Below are positions 18,663 through 26,556 of a DNA stretch of 32,366 nt, one piece after another (the first letter of the stretch is position 1; each line of letters starts with the position of its first letter). The DNA is from Roseomonas sp. 18066 (GTDB lineage: Bacteria > Pseudomonadota > Alphaproteobacteria > Acetobacterales > Acetobacteraceae). The stretch spans positions 1-32,366 of the forward strand of contig NZ_CACSJM010000063.1 in assembly GCF_902706185.1 (NCBI RefSeq). Reading direction: 5' to 3'. A program made the translations under genes and the position numbers. The notes under the pieces are model-generated. The model was not told the origin of the DNA, searched no databases, and saw only the letters and a list, made by a program, of their open reading frames with translations.

Positions 18663-19676
18663 ATGAAGGCCATCGGCTACCAGGCGCCCGGCGCCATCGA
18701 CCGCGACGACGCGCTGGTCGATATCGAGCTGCCCCGCCCCGAGCCGCGCGGGCGTGACCTGCTGGTGCAGGTGCAGGCGGTCTCGGTGAACCCGGTCGAC
18801 ACCAAGATCCGCCGCAATGTCGCGCCCGAGGCCGGGCCGTGGAAGCTGCTGGGCTGGGACGCCGTCGGCACCGTGGTCGCGACCGGCGCCGAGGCCTCGC
18901 TGTTCAAGCCCGGCGACGCGGTGGCCTATGCCGGCTCGCTGATCCGCCCGGGCACCAATGCCGAGTTCCACCTGGTCGATGAGCGCATCGTCGGCCGCGC
19001 GCCGAAGAACCTGTCGATCGCCGAGGCGGCCGCCCTGCCGCTGACCGCCATCACCGCCTGGGAGGCGCTGTTCCACCGGCTGGAGGTCGCGCGCCCTGTG
19101 CCCGGCGCGGCGCGCGCCATCCTGATCATCGGCGGCGCCGGCGGCGTCGGCTCGATCGCGGTGCAGCTGGCGCGGCAATTGACCGACCTGACCGTCATCG
19201 CGACCGCGTCACGCCCGGAGACGCAGGACTGGGTGCGGCAGATGGGCGCGCATCATGTGGTCGACCATCGCCGGCCGCTGGCCGCGCAGGTGGCGGCGCT
19301 GGGCCTCGGCGCGCCCGCCTTCGTCTTCTCCACCACCGAGACCGGCCAGCACCTGGCCGAGATCGCCGAGCTGATCGCGCCGCAGGGCCGTTTCGCGCTG
19401 ATCGACGATCCGGAGACGCTCGACGTCAACCGCTTCAAGCGGAAGTCGGTCTCGATCCATTGGGAGCTGATGTTCACCCGCCCGATCTATGAGACCGCCG
19501 ACATGGACGAGCAGGGCAAGCTGCTGAACGAGGTGGCGCGGCTGGTCGAGGCCGGCACGCTGCGCACCACGCTGGCGGAGAATTTCGGCACGATCAACGC
19601 GGCCAACCTGAAGCGCGCCCATGCGCTGATCGAAAGCGGCAAGGCGCGCGGCAAGATCGTGCTCGAAGGTTTTTGA
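18663..19676 (+). CDS. MDR-family zinc-type alcohol dehydrogenase/quinone oxidoreductase-like protein
   Basis: A 337-residue medium-chain dehydrogenase/reductase. The N-terminal GroES-like domain contains VQAVSVNPVDTKIR (38-50) and GWDAVGTVVATGA (64-76). The Rossmann domain has IIGGAGGVGSIAVQLARQL (155-173). The canonical catalytic zinc cysteine is replaced by Asn-Pro-Val-Asp, so this is the zinc-independent NADPH:quinone oxidoreductase/enone reductase side of the family. Such enzymes reduce quinones or alpha,beta-unsaturated carbonyls, often in electrophile defence. It stands alone, with a perfect palindrome over its ribosome-binding site, so it may answer to its own repressor encoded elsewhere. 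It converges on the SsuD-like gene. Confidence 0.93.
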   Translation: MKAIGYQAPGAIDRDDALVDIELPRPEPRGRDLLVQVQAVSVNPVDTKIRRNVAPEAGPWKLLGWDAVGTVVATGAEASLFKPGDAVAYAGSLIRPGTNAEFHLVDERIVGRAPKNLSIAEAAALPLTAITAWEALFHRLEVARPVPGAARAILIIGGAGGVGSIAVQLARQLTDLTVIATASRPETQDWVRQMGAHHVVDHRRPLAAQVAALGLGAPAFVFSTTETGQHLAEIAELIAPQGRFALIDDPETLDVNRFKRKSVSIHWELMFTRPIYETADMDEQGKLLNEVARLVEAGTLRTTLAENFGTINAANLKRAHALIESGKARGKIVLEGF

Positions 19677-19688
19677 CGTGTCTCCCGC

Positions 19689-19707
19689 GCGGTGGTGACC
19701 CCACCGC
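19689..19707. terminator. Hairpin between convergent genes
   Basis: A 7-bp stem GCGGTGG (19689-19695) / CCACCGC (19701-19707) with a 5-nt loop in the 46-bp gap between the MDR stop (19676) and the SsuD-like stop (19723). No T-run is present. Confidence 0.45.
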
Positions 19708-19722
19708 TCGGGGGGTGTCGGA

Positions 19723-20850
19723 TTACTCCGCGGCGACCTTCGTCGCGGCACGGTCGGCCAGCCTGCGGTGGAATTCCGGGATCAGCTCGCGGCCATACTG
19801 GATCGCATCGACCAGCGGGTCGAAGCCGCGGATCAGGAAGGTCGAGATGCCGAGGTCGTGGTAGTCGAGCAGCGACTCCGCCACCTGGTCCGGCGTGCCG
19901 ACCAGCGCGGTGGAATTGCCCGAGGCGCCGGTCAGCGCGGCGATCTCGGTCCACAGCCGCTTGTCCAGGCGCTTGCCCTGGGCCGCGGCCTCCAGCAGCC
20001 GGCGCGAGCCTTCGTTCGGCGGCAGCGGCGCCGAGCCGCTGCCGTCATATTGCCGCGCATTGTGCGGCGAGCGGCCATTGCCGCCGGTCTCGCGCAGGCT
20101 GCGGGCGCGGGCCAGGATGGCATCGGCCTTGGCCCAGGCCAGCTCCTCGGTCTCGGCCAGGATCGGCCGCAGCGACAGGCTGAAGCGCGGCGAGCGGCCA
20201 TGCGGCGCGGCGGCGCCGCGGATGCGGCCGAGCAGGTCGGCGGTCTGCTGCAGCGTCTCGCCCCACAGCGCATAGACATCGGCATGCTTGCCGGCGACCG
20301 GGATGGCGGCCTCCGAGGCGCCGCCGAAGAACACCGGGATGCCCTCGGCGCGATAGGGCTTCACGTCGCCGAAGCCGCCCTTCACCTGGTAGAACTTGCC
20401 GTCGTAGTCGAACGGCTTGGCCGAGGTCCATTCCTGGCGCAGCACGTCGAGATATTCGCTGGCGCGCGCGTAGCGTTCGTCCTTGGACAGCGAATCGCCA
20501 TCCTGCGCCAGCTCGCGATCATTGCCGCCGGTGATGATGTGCACCGCGGCGCGGCCACGGGAGAACTGGTCGAGCGTGGCGAGCTGCCGCGCGGCCAGCG
20601 TCGGCGCGGTGAAGCCCGGGCGATGCGCGATCATCAGCCCGAGACGGTCGGTCACATGCGCGATGTGCTGGCCGATCAGGATGCTCTCGGCCGAATTCGA
20701 ATGGAAGGCGACGAGCACGCGGTCGAAGCCGACATGCTCATGCGCCTTGGCCACCGCCTCGATATAGGGGACGTCGATCGCCGGGCCGCTGCGGCGCCGC
20801 GTCTCCGACGAATCGAAATGGCCGACATAGCCGATGAACTCGACGCTCAT
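19723..20850 (-). CDS. SsuD-like FMNH2-dependent monooxygenase (luciferase-like family)
   Basis: A 375-residue luciferase-like monooxygenase (LLM) closest to the alkanesulfonate monooxygenase SsuD group, which uses FMNH2 and O2 to release sulfite from sulfonates. Seen are the N-terminal MSVEFIGYVGHFDSSE, AHRPGFTAPTLAARQLATLDQFSRGR (the SsuD 'HRPGF.APT.AAR' block), HIITGGND and FFGGASEAAIPVAGKHADVYALWGE. Length and motifs are intact. ATG 20850 is preceded by GAAAGG. It is the last gene of a minus-strand operon after a Bug protein (22065-23039) and an SfnB/DszC-like flavoprotein, which supports organosulfur use. The FMN reductase it needs is not in this window. The exact sulfonate or sulfone is unknown. 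Confidence 0.9.
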   Translation of the reverse strand: MSVEFIGYVGHFDSSETRRRSGPAIDVPYIEAVAKAHEHVGFDRVLVAFHSNSAESILIGQHIAHVTDRLGLMIAHRPGFTAPTLAARQLATLDQFSRGRAAVHIITGGNDRELAQDGDSLSKDERYARASEYLDVLRQEWTSAKPFDYDGKFYQVKGGFGDVKPYRAEGIPVFFGGASEAAIPVAGKHADVYALWGETLQQTADLLGRIRGAAAPHGRSPRFSLSLRPILAETEELAWAKADAILARARSLRETGGNGRSPHNARQYDGSGSAPLPPNEGSRRLLEAAAQGKRLDKRLWTEIAALTGASGNSTALVGTPDQVAESLLDYHDLGISTFLIRGFDPLVDAIQYGRELIPEFHRRLADRAATKVAAE

Positions 20851-20870
20851 GGGGTTACCTTTCGGGCGGG

Positions 20871-22061
20871 TCAGGGTTTGCTGGCGGCGAGGCGGGCCCG
20901 GCCGACGGCGATGCAGGCGCTGTCGGTCTGCGGCACATGCACCAGGCCGCATTGCACGTCGCGCCAATGCCGCTCCAGCGGGTTGTGGCGGCTGAAGCCG
21001 TGGTTGCCGGCGAGCGTCGTGGCGATGCGCACGGCCTCGACGGCGGCGCGGGTCAGCGTGACCTTCAGCGCGCCGCTCTCGATCGAGGAAGGCGGCGTGC
21101 CGGCATCGGTGTCGCGGGCGATGGAGGCGATCAGCCGCGCATTGGCGATCAGCAGCGCCTCGATCTCGCCCAGCGCTTCCTGCGCCCGCGGCAGCGTCGC
21201 CAGCGAGGCGCCGAGCGAGGCCGGCACCCGCTCATGCAGGAACAGCGCGATCCAGTCGCGCGCCGCCCGCGCCACGCCGGAATACAGCGCGCCGAGCAGC
21301 GCGGCGTTCCAGGCGGCGGGGGTGTCCTCGCGCGGCGGCGGGCCCTTGCCGGGCACGGCCAGGATGCCGGCATGGTCGTCGGAGACAGCGACGTCGTCGA
21401 AGATCACGTCATGGCTGCCCGAGGCGCGCAGGCCGAGCTGGTCCCAGCTTTCCTCGATGCGGATGCCCGGGCTCTTCGCCGGCACCAGGAAGGTGCCGAT
21501 GCGCGGCGTCGCCTCGTCGGTGGCGCAGAGCACCTCGAACCAGGCGAGGCCGGGCCCGCCGGTCGAATAGATCTTGCGGCCGCTGATGCGCCAGCCGCCC
21601 GGCACGCGGCGCGCGACGGTGGCCGGCAGCCCGCCCCGCGTCGGCGAGCCGAGCTCCTTCTCGACGCGCAGCGCGTTGAGCAGCCCGCCCTGCTGCACCG
21701 CCTCGCGGCCGACGCGGTCGCGCAGCGCCGGCGTGTAGGCGGAGGAGCGCGCCAGCGCCGCCTGCTTGCCCAGCTGCATCGCCAGCACCAGGGCCGTGGA
21801 AGCGCAGGCCTCGCCAACCTTGCCGACGACATCAGCCGATTCAACCAGGCCCGCGCCCTGGCCGCCCAGCGCCACCGGCACCGTCAGGCCGAGCACCCCG
21901 GCTTCCTGCAGCAGCAAAAAATTGTCGAAGGGGAAGCTGCCGTCGCGGTCATGCCGCGCGCCGGCCTCGCGCAGCTTCGGGACAAGAACATCCCAGTCGG
22001 GGCCTGGGGGCGTTTCCAGCGGCAGGCTGGCAAGGGCGAGGGCGGTCATCGCGTCGGGCAT
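20871..22061 (-). CDS. Acyl-CoA dehydrogenase-fold flavoprotein (SfnB/DszC-like)
   Basis: A 396-residue protein of the acyl-CoA dehydrogenase fold, from the branch used as flavin monooxygenases or sulfur-acquisition oxidoreductases (SfnB, DszC). Visible are the helical N-terminal domain with LTVPVALGGQGAGL, the beta domain with VPGGWRISGRKIYSTGGPGLAWF and SHDVIFDDVAV, and the C-terminal helical domain with GNHGFSRHNPLERHWRDVQCGLVH, typical of this branch. The usual CoA dehydrogenase catalytic Glu is not evident. Start codons at 22061 and 22049 are both possible; GAGG immediately precedes the first. Only 3 bp separate it from the Bug stop and 20 bp from the SsuD-like gene, so the three are an operon. 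Confidence 0.88.
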   Translation of the reverse strand: MPDAMTALALASLPLETPPGPDWDVLVPKLREAGARHDRDGSFPFDNFLLLQEAGVLGLTVPVALGGQGAGLVESADVVGKVGEACASTALVLAMQLGKQAALARSSAYTPALRDRVGREAVQQGGLLNALRVEKELGSPTRGGLPATVARRVPGGWRISGRKIYSTGGPGLAWFEVLCATDEATPRIGTFLVPAKSPGIRIEESWDQLGLRASGSHDVIFDDVAVSDDHAGILAVPGKGPPPREDTPAAWNAALLGALYSGVARAARDWIALFLHERVPASLGASLATLPRAQEALGEIEALLIANARLIASIARDTDAGTPPSSIESGALKVTLTRAAVEAVRIATTLAGNHGFSRHNPLERHWRDVQCGLVHVPQTDSACIAVGRARLAASKP

Positions 22062-22064
22062 TCC

Positions 22065-23039
22065 TCAGGCGATGCGCAGGCGGCGCAGCGTGGCGCCGCT
22101 TTCGGCGTGGTCGGCGGCGACACGGCGCGCCAGCTCCCGCGGCGTCGCGGCGATGGGGCGCAGGCCGAAGCGGCGCAGCGCGGCATCCACCGCCGCATCG
22201 GCCAGGCTGTCGTTGTAATGGCGGTTGAGCTCGGCGATCGCGTCCTCTGACGTGCCGCGCGGCGCGAAGAGGCCGAACCAGCCGCCATTCGGCCAGGATT
22301 CGCCGAAGTTTTGCTCGGTGAGCGTCGGCACCTCGGGGAACAGGTCCCAGCGATCCGGGCCCAGCGTCGCGATGCCGCGCAGCCGGCCGGCGCGCACATG
22401 CGGCGCCGCGATCGGATCGATGATCAGGTGGCAATCGCCGGCGACGACGCTGTGCGCCGCGTGCGCGCTGCCGGGGAAGGGGGCGTGCACGGCGTCGAAG
22501 CGGCCTTCCTCGGCCAGCAGCGCGCCGCGCAGATGCCCGGCCGAGCCGATGCCGGCCGAGGCGTAGTTCAGCAGCCCCGGATTCTGCTGCGCATAGGCCA
22601 CCAACTCGGCGATGCTGTTGACCGGCAGCGAGGGATGCACGGCGACGATGCTATAGGCCTCGCCGGTCAGCGCCACGGGCGCCAGGTCGCGCAGCGGGTC
22701 GTAGCCGACGGCGCCGAGATGCGGCGCGATCACCAGGTTGCCGGCGGAGGCGTTCAGCAGCGTGTGCGCGTCGGGCCTGGCCTCGGCCACCAGCCGGGCG
22801 CCGACGGCGCCGCCGGCCCCGGCACGGTTCTCGACGACGACGGAAATGCCCAGCCGCTCGCCCAGCGCGCGCGACATGACGCGGGCGATGTTGTCGTTGG
22901 TCGCCCCCGGCGGGAAGGGGCAGATATAGCGCAGCGGCCGGTCGGAGAAGGCCGAGGCCGGCTGGGCCAGGGCGGCCCGGTTGCGCAGCAGCAGCGGCGC
23001 GGCCAGGCCAGCGCCCAGCAGATGGCGGCGAAGGAGCAT
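22065..23039 (-). CDS. Bug-family periplasmic solute-binding protein in an organosulfur operon
   Basis: A 324-residue periplasmic binding protein. A Sec/Tat-like signal (RRHLLGAGLAAPLLL...ALAQ) is followed by LRYICPFPPGATNDNIARVM, VVVENRAGAGGAVGARLVAEA and LFPEVPTLTEQNF, all standard Bug features. The glycine loop reads PGATND instead of PGGxxD, so the ligand pocket may differ. ATG 23039 has AGGA at 7-nt spacing. It heads the operon with the SfnB-like and SsuD-like genes, a place normally taken by the ABC binding protein SsuA. Its ligand may therefore be a sulfonate or sulfone. No cognate TctAB is adjacent. Confidence 0.92.
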   Translation of the reverse strand: MLLRRHLLGAGLAAPLLLRNRAALAQPASAFSDRPLRYICPFPPGATNDNIARVMSRALGERLGISVVVENRAGAGGAVGARLVAEARPDAHTLLNASAGNLVIAPHLGAVGYDPLRDLAPVALTGEAYSIVAVHPSLPVNSIAELVAYAQQNPGLLNYASAGIGSAGHLRGALLAEEGRFDAVHAPFPGSAHAAHSVVAGDCHLIIDPIAAPHVRAGRLRGIATLGPDRWDLFPEVPTLTEQNFGESWPNGGWFGLFAPRGTSEDAIAELNRHYNDSLADAAVDAALRRFGLRPIAATPRELARRVAADHAESGATLRRLRIA

Positions 23040-23278
23040 GGGTCGGTCCTGCGAGCGTCGGTCCGGTGACCTAAGACCCCAGGCGGTGCGTGAGTCAATA
23101 GTTCAACACATTATCTTGGTGGTTAATTGACAAATTCCCGACTCGCTTGCGCGATTTAGGGCCATCCGGCCCTGGCGAGACCTTCGCCGCACCGCGCGCC
23201 GTATTGACGGGTGCAGCCGCTTCGCTTTCATGCGACGGTCAGGCGTGAATATCGGATGGGTGGCAGGGTATTATACGA
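23040..23278. promoter_or_regulatory. AT-rich divergent promoter region of the organosulfur cluster
   Basis: A 239-bp gap between the divergent Bug and NtaA-like genes. The stretch 23094-23136 is unusually AT-rich and contains an inverted repeat GTCAAT (23094-23099) / ATTGAC (23126-23131) with TTGACA at 23127-23132, a perfect -35 hexamer for plus-strand transcription. No good -10 follows at 16-18 bp, so an activator may be needed. I see no gene in this gap. Confidence 0.4.
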
Positions 23279-24586
23279 ATGACCGACGGGCGGATGCGGC
23301 TGGGGCTGTTCCTGCAGGGGGCGGGACATCACGTGGCCGGCTGGCGCCACCCTGAAGCCCAATCCGGCGGCGAAAATCTTTCTCTCATTCGCCGCATCGC
23401 CGAGACGGCCGAGGCCGGGAAATTCGACCTCGTCTTCCTGGCCGACGGGCTGACCACCGGGGCCGACGCGCATCCCTCCACCGTCGCGCGGCTGGAGCCG
23501 CTGGTGATGCTCTCGGCCCTGGCCATGGCGACGTCGCATATCGGCCTGGCGGCGACCGCCTCGACGACCTATGGCGAGCCCTTCCACGTGGCGCGGGTCT
23601 TCGCCTCGCTCGACCATGTCTCGGGCGGGCGCGCGGCCTGGAACGCGGTGACCACCTCCTATGCGCGCTCGGCGGCGAATTTCTCGCGCGGCGAGCACCC
23701 GGCGCATGACGAGCGCTACGCCATCGCCGAGGAATTTTTGTCGGTCGTGCGCGGGCTGTGGGACAGCTTCGACGACGGCGCCATCATCCAGGGCAAGGCC
23801 AGCGGCCATTACGTGAAGCCCGGCGCCCTCCACACGCTGGATCACGTGGGGAAGTACTTCTCGGTGAAGGGGCCGCTGAATGTCTCGCGGCCGCCGCAGG
23901 GGCATCCGGTGGTGATCCAGGCGGGATCCTCGGCGCCGGGGCAGCGGCTGGCGGCCCGCAGCGCCGATGTCGTCTTCACCGCGCAGCAGACGCTGGACGA
24001 AGGCCGCGCCTTCACCCAGGGGTTGAAGCGGCAGGTGCGGGAGGCCGGCCGCGATCCGGCGCATCTGCTGGTGATGCCCGGCATCTGCCCGGTGATCGGC
24101 GCCACCGAAGCCGAGGCGCGCGCCCTCTATGCCGAGCTGCAGGGCGGCATCGATCCGGCCGCGGCGATTCGCCTGCTGTCGGACCGGCTGGGGCATGACG
24201 TGTCGGGCTATGATCTGGACGGGCCTTTGCCCGAGCTGCCGGAATCCGACCAGCTGCAGAGCCGCGCCAAGCTGCTGACGGATCTGGCCCGCCAGCAGCA
24301 GCTGACACTGAGAGAACTCTACTACCTGGTCGCCGGGGCGCGCGGCCACCGCATCGTCTGGGGCACGCCGGAGCAGATCGCCGATGCGCTGGAAGAATGG
24401 TTCCGCGCCGGCGCCGCGGATGGCTTCAACATCATGCCGCCCTTCTTCCCGACGCAGTTCGAGCGCTTCGTCGAGGGCGTGCTGCCGATCCTGCGCGCGC
24501 GCGGGCTGTTCCGCGACGGTTACGAAGGCAGGACGCTGCGCGAGAATCTCGGCCTGCCGCGCCCGAAGGGGCGGCAGGCCGGATAA
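23279..24586 (+). CDS. NtaA/SnaA/DmoA-type flavin-dependent monooxygenase (luciferase-like family)
   Basis: A 435-residue luciferase-like monooxygenase of the NtaA/SnaA/DszA/DmoA subfamily, which is longer than SsuD and acts with a separate flavin reductase. Typical segments are GHHVAGWRHPEAQSGG near the N-terminus, FDLVFLADG, EPLVMLSALAMATSHIGLAATASTTYGEPFHVAR, FASLDHVSGGRAAWNAVTT and the VVIQAGSSAPGQRLAARSADVVFTAQ block. Members oxidise nitrilotriacetate, pristinamycin precursors, dibenzothiophene sulfone or dimethyl sulfide. The divergent sulfur operon favours an organosulfur substrate. The ATG at 23279 has only a weak AGGG; ATG 23294 is an alternative. Its stop abuts the stop of the next, convergent gene with no gap. 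Confidence 0.92.
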   Translation: MTDGRMRLGLFLQGAGHHVAGWRHPEAQSGGENLSLIRRIAETAEAGKFDLVFLADGLTTGADAHPSTVARLEPLVMLSALAMATSHIGLAATASTTYGEPFHVARVFASLDHVSGGRAAWNAVTTSYARSAANFSRGEHPAHDERYAIAEEFLSVVRGLWDSFDDGAIIQGKASGHYVKPGALHTLDHVGKYFSVKGPLNVSRPPQGHPVVIQAGSSAPGQRLAARSADVVFTAQQTLDEGRAFTQGLKRQVREAGRDPAHLLVMPGICPVIGATEAEARALYAELQGGIDPAAAIRLLSDRLGHDVSGYDLDGPLPELPESDQLQSRAKLLTDLARQQQLTLRELYYLVAGARGHRIVWGTPEQIADALEEWFRAGAADGFNIMPPFFPTQFERFVEGVLPILRARGLFRDGYEGRTLRENLGLPRPKGRQAG

Positions 24587-25447
24587 TCAGCCGAGGCGAT
24601 AAGGCGTCGCGTCGCGGTCGTAATCGGCATAGCCGAGGATGGCCGACAGCTCCGGCGGCGGCAGCGCCGCTTCCGAGGCCACGGCGCCGGCGGCGAGCGC
24701 GGCCAGCCCCGCCTTGATGCCGGCGGCGACCGGCGACAGCATGCCGGTCGGGAAGGTGCCGATCTTCAGCCCGAGCTCGGCGGCGCGCTGCTGCCCCGGC
24801 GTCGCGCGTGGTGCGCCCGGCGACAGCACGGCGAAGGTCGGGCGGCCAGCCGCGGCCTCGACGAAGCCGCGGATCTCATCCTCGTCGGCGGGGGAATCGA
24901 GGAACAGGATATCGGCGCCTTCCTCGACGAAGGCCTCGATGCGGGCGCGCGCCTCGTCATAGCCCTGGGTCGGGCGGCAATCGGTGCGGGCCAGCACCAG
25001 GATGCCGGATTCCTTCGCCGCCTGCACGGCCGCGCGGATCTTCATCCGCGCCTCGTCGCGCGGCAGGCAGGGCTTGCCGGCGGCGGTCAGGGCGCGCGGG
25101 GTGATCTTGTCCTCGACCAGCACCGCGGCGGCGCCGGCGCGGCCATAGGCGCGCACCGTGCGCTGCACGTTCATCGCATTGCCATAGCCGTGGTCGGCAT
25201 CGGCCAGGACCAGCAGCTCCGGCGCCGCGCCGCGCACCATGTTGAAGCTGTCGAACATCTCGCCGAAGGAGACGAGGTCCAGATCCGGCCCGCCGAGGCG
25301 CGAGGCCGCGACGCAGGAGCCGGAGAGGAAGACCGTGCGGAAGCCGGCAGCGGCGGTCATCTTGGCGCTCAGCCCGTCCCAGACGGCGGGCATGACGACA
25401 AGGCCGGGCTCGCCCAGCAGGGCGCGCATGCGTTCAGGTGCAGACAT
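24587..25447 (-). CDS. Isocitrate lyase/PEP mutase-superfamily enzyme (oxaloacetate decarboxylase-like)
   Basis: A 286-residue Mg-dependent TIM-barrel enzyme. The Mg/substrate motif LADADHGYGNAMNV carries His where PEP mutases and methylisocitrate lyases usually have Thr; this DADHGYGN form is known in the Pseudomonas oxaloacetate decarboxylase PA4872, of nearly the same length. VEDKITPRALTAAGKPC occupies the place of the KKCGH catalytic loop of isocitrate lyase, which is absent, so lyase activity on isocitrate is unlikely. Later comes the typical ILVLARTDCR and EGADILFLDSP. It probably acts on an oxaloacetate-like or other 2-oxo/2-hydroxy acid. It follows a Bug gene by 32 bp, which suggests that the bound solute becomes its substrate. 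GAGGAG lies 11 nt before the ATG. Confidence 0.88.
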   Translation of the reverse strand: MSAPERMRALLGEPGLVVMPAVWDGLSAKMTAAAGFRTVFLSGSCVAASRLGGPDLDLVSFGEMFDSFNMVRGAAPELLVLADADHGYGNAMNVQRTVRAYGRAGAAAVLVEDKITPRALTAAGKPCLPRDEARMKIRAAVQAAKESGILVLARTDCRPTQGYDEARARIEAFVEEGADILFLDSPADEDEIRGFVEAAAGRPTFAVLSPGAPRATPGQQRAAELGLKIGTFPTGMLSPVAAGIKAGLAALAAGAVASEAALPPPELSAILGYADYDRDATPYRLG

Positions 25448-25479
25448 TTCTCTCAGTTCTCCTCTGGGTTCTCAGGAAA

Positions 25480-26442
25480 TCACTCGCGCCAGGCGGCGCG
25501 TTTCCACAGCTCGCGCAGCTTGGCGTCGTCTTCCAGGAAGACGCGGCGCTGCTCCTCGCCGCCCATCACCCGCAGCGGCAGCGACAGCCGCGCCGCCTCG
25601 CGGACCCAGGCGGGGTCGGCCAGCGCGCCGGCGAAGGCCTCGCGGAAGCGGTCGCGCAGCGCCTCGGGCATGTTCGGCGGCGCGATGACGCCGCGGATCG
25701 AGGCGGCGACGACATCGATGTTCTGCTCGCGGAAGGTCGGGATCTCGCCCGCCCCCTCCCAGCGCGCGGCGCCGCCCTGGCCGAGCAGCCGCAGCGTGCC
25801 CTGGCGCACCAGGCCGATGCCCTCGCTGGCATTGAAGGAGCCGGCGGCGAGGTCGCCCGCCAGCACGCCGTTGATGATCGGCGGCGTGCCGGAATAGGGG
25901 ACATGCGAGAAGCTGGCGCCGGTCGCCTGCTGCAGCGCCAGGATGAGAAGATGATCGTCGGTGCCGATGCCGGCGCTGCCGATGGCCAGCTGGCCGGGCT
26001 TGGCCTTCGCCGCCTCCAGCAGCCCGGCCATGTCGCGGATCGGCGAATTGGCGCGGACGAAGAGGGCGCAAGGGTCTTCCACGACATTGGCGATGAAGGT
26101 GAAGTCCTGCACGCGGTAGCGCACCTGGCGCTCGATCGGCAGGGTGACCAGGTTGGGCGTCTGCGCGACGCCGATGGTGTAGCCGTCGGGCTCGGCCAGC
26201 GCCACGCTCTCGAAGGCGATCTGGCCGGAGGCGTTGGGGCGGTTGACCACCACCATGGTGGCATTGCCCAGCCGCGGCGCCACGAAGGGGATGATGGCGC
26301 GGGCATAGGTGTCCATGCCGCCGCCGGCCGGACCCGGGCAGACGATCTGGATCGGGCGCTCCGGCCAGGCGGCCAGGGCAATGCGGGGTGCGGCGAGAAT
26401 CCCGCCGAGGGCGAGCGAAAGCTGCCTGCGCCGAAGCGGCAT
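25480..26442 (-). CDS. Bug-family periplasmic solute-binding protein
   Basis: A 320-residue periplasmic binding protein with signal MPLRRRQLSLALGGILAAPRIALA, then IQIVCPGPAGGGMDTYARAI, VVVNRPNASGQIAFESVALAEPDGYTIGV and GSAGIGTDDHLLILAL. The ATG at 26442 has GGAGGA at 7-nt spacing; the frame stays open upstream but runs into the divergent LacI gene. The binding-loop AGGGMD variant and the unusual NRPNASG in place of ENRPGAGG set it apart from the other three Bug proteins here. It is the first gene of an operon with the ICL/PEP-mutase-family enzyme and is divergent from lacI, which should control it. Confidence 0.92.
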   Translation of the reverse strand: MPLRRRQLSLALGGILAAPRIALAAWPERPIQIVCPGPAGGGMDTYARAIIPFVAPRLGNATMVVVNRPNASGQIAFESVALAEPDGYTIGVAQTPNLVTLPIERQVRYRVQDFTFIANVVEDPCALFVRANSPIRDMAGLLEAAKAKPGQLAIGSAGIGTDDHLLILALQQATGASFSHVPYSGTPPIINGVLAGDLAAGSFNASEGIGLVRQGTLRLLGQGGAARWEGAGEIPTFREQNIDVVAASIRGVIAPPNMPEALRDRFREAFAGALADPAWVREAARLSLPLRVMGGEEQRRVFLEDDAKLRELWKRAAWRE

Positions 26443-26491
26443 GGCCTGTTCCTCCTGCTTGGCGCGGTCTGGGCCGGCCTTCTGCCCGATG

Positions 26492-26510
26492 CTAATTAGA
26501 TTGATCCAAT
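26492..26510. promoter_or_regulatory. AT-rich dyads between the Bug and LacI genes (candidate LacI operator)
   Basis: CTAATTAG (26492-26499) is a perfect 8-bp palindrome, followed at once by ATTG-ATC-CAAT (26500-26510), an inverted repeat. They form the only AT-rich patch in the 114-bp gap between the divergent starts at 26442 and 26557. They probably hold the promoter and operator. Confidence 0.45.
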
Positions 26511-26556
26511 GGACGCAATGCCCCATCTGCGCTCTGCTGCGGGAAAAGAGGGACGC

